Both the position numbers and the translations under genes were made by a program. 24,118 nucleotides of DNA from Desulfobacterales bacterium. GTDB lineage: Bacteria > Desulfobacterota > DSM-4660 > Desulfatiglandales > B25-G16. Below the pieces are notes generated by a model. That model made no database searches and was not told where the DNA came from. It worked only from the letters and a program-made list of their open reading frames with translations. Positions 23,313 through 24,118 of this stretch are shown here, one piece after another (within the stretch, counting starts at the first letter, position 1; each line of letters starts with the position of its first letter). The stretch is taken from positions 1 to 24,118 of the forward strand of contig JABXJY010000016.1 in NCBI GenBank assembly GCA_013375385.1. The letters are read 5' to 3'.

Positions 23313-24089
23313 TTATGCCAACAGTTCACTACGTAATTTATTTACCTCTTCTCTCTCCCATGAAGGATAACTATCAGGCTCACTCCAAAATGTTTCCCAT
23401 GCATTATTTAAAAGGGCATGAATTCGATCATTAGTGCATTCATTGGCAATACGGCAATCTATCTTTGATATACCTTCAAAAGCACGAACAACACATTGCT
23501 CTACAATATGATCTGGGAAAGCTAAGTTATATTCAGGTTCTGGTTTATGTGATAGAAAGGTTAATGCGGAATTCCACTTTTCCTCTATTTCTTTAGATTG
23601 GGATTCGAAATTCATCATCTGCAACCCCAATAAGATAGCCTTCATTCGCACGTTATCCGGCGGATGGCTACTGATTTCATACCTTTTAAATGCGTAAGGA
23701 TTTGTCCCAAACTTAATCGTGAGATGCATGTGTGACCATGCATAAGCAGGCCCCAAAGTGAATACCGCAAAAAGGTCACAAAAGAGTTCAATAGTCCATC
23801 CCAACCATGAATGTCGCCATGTGTTTAGCATAATCTGGAATTCATGAGGACCAGTCTTTCTTCGATATCTAGTTATCTGTGCATTAATATATACAATGAC
23901 TTCGTTTATGAATTGTACTAATGAATGGCGGAAAGGTTCAGTTAGTGGATCGTTTTCATGGACAATAATGGGATGCGCTAATTCATGATATAGATCGGGG
24001 AGATGTAATAAGAACTGAGACTCCAACAGCGGAACGAATAACAACTTCAGACATCTGGAAAATTTGACATAAAATGGTTCATTGGACAT
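23313..24089 (-). CDS. Putative HELAH zinc-metalloprotein of unknown function (gluzincin-like)
   Basis: A 258-residue protein without a signal peptide. It carries LPDLYHELAHP with HELAH (35-39), a canonical HExxH zinc site. About 60 residues on is WTIELFCDLFAVFTLGPAYA: Glu101 is placed as the third gluzincin ligand, with Asp105 nearby. Further on is ISSHPPDNVRMKA (SHPP 141-144, Arg148), a pattern seen after the active site in some HExxH peptidases such as M48. This order suggests a cytosolic or membrane-associated peptidase-like domain, though no substrate is known. ATG 24089 has AAGGGG about 11 nt upstream, and an in-frame TAA lies three codons before it, so the N-terminus is probably complete; a longer ancestral N-terminus lost by mutation cannot be excluded. 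AT-rich codon use differs from the GC-rich pump genes. The downstream neighbour is 877 bp away. Confidence 0.7.
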   Translation of the reverse strand: MSNEPFYVKFSRCLKLLFVPLLESQFLLHLPDLYHELAHPIIVHENDPLTEPFRHSLVQFINEVIVYINAQITRYRRKTGPHEFQIMLNTWRHSWLGWTIELFCDLFAVFTLGPAYAWSHMHLTIKFGTNPYAFKRYEISSHPPDNVRMKAILLGLQMMNFESQSKEIEEKWNSALTFLSHKPEPEYNLAFPDHIVEQCVVRAFEGISKIDCRIANECTNDRIHALLNNAWETFWSEPDSYPSWEREEVNKLRSELLA

Positions 24090-24118
24090 AGAGATTTACC
24101 CCTTTATCGTTGCTCTAC

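Overview
The window looks like chromosomal DNA of a Desulfobacterota-type (former deltaproteobacterial) Gram-negative. This rests on an EF-G of the spd/mitochondrial type-1 kind, two PilZ proteins, a short secreted cysteine-rich protein with a GLMTIVGT signal typical of that group, a small c-type cytochrome and an inner-membrane RND pump. The lineage is inferred from gene style; there is no rRNA or other phylogenetic marker. No tRNA, rRNA, CRISPR array or prophage was seen.

Layout. (1) 1-2273, minus: an EF-G open at the left edge, whose C-terminus is replaced in frame by unrelated sequence. (2) 2274-2951: intergenic DNA rich in inverted repeats, ending in a promoter with a 10+10 bp palindrome. 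(3) 2952-4247, plus: class II fructose-bisphosphate aldolase, then a secreted TPR protein (4340-4852). (4) 4853-7149: loosely packed small plus-strand genes (a PilZ protein, an arginine-rich 67-aa protein, a 69-aa acidic protein) separated by long AT-rich gaps. (5) 7150-10347: a rearranged zone. It holds two copies plus one fragment of an 86-bp repeat with a conserved internal hairpin, a small cytochrome c, several decayed coding remnants and an intact IS1380-family element (8233-9986, TIRs and a 5-bp ATAAT target duplication). The IS sits between perfect TTGACA and TATAAT boxes that would lie 16 bp apart if it were removed. (6) 10344-13210: a metallo-beta-lactamase-fold gene that stops exactly where it enters the repeat, divergent from an old-yellow-enzyme/2,4-dienoyl-CoA-reductase-type flavoprotein. 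(7) 13263-18604, minus: a cyclic-nucleotide-binding/PilZ fusion, then an RND permease and its membrane-fusion protein, translationally coupled, with no outer-membrane channel gene. (8) 18729-24089, minus: RidA, two small secreted proteins flanking a GC-rich foreign-looking block, a DUF4139/MuiA-like secreted protein, and a HELAH zinc-metalloprotein of unknown function at the right edge.

The genes do not form one pathway. The clear functional unit is the two-gene RND pump. The two PilZ proteins suggest cyclic-di-GMP responses, one combined with a cNMP-type sensor domain. I found no convincing wholly new multigene system. The strongest second-look items are the EF-G C-terminal fusion, the hairpin-bearing repeat family that truncates a gene, the promoter split by the IS, and the HELAH protein.
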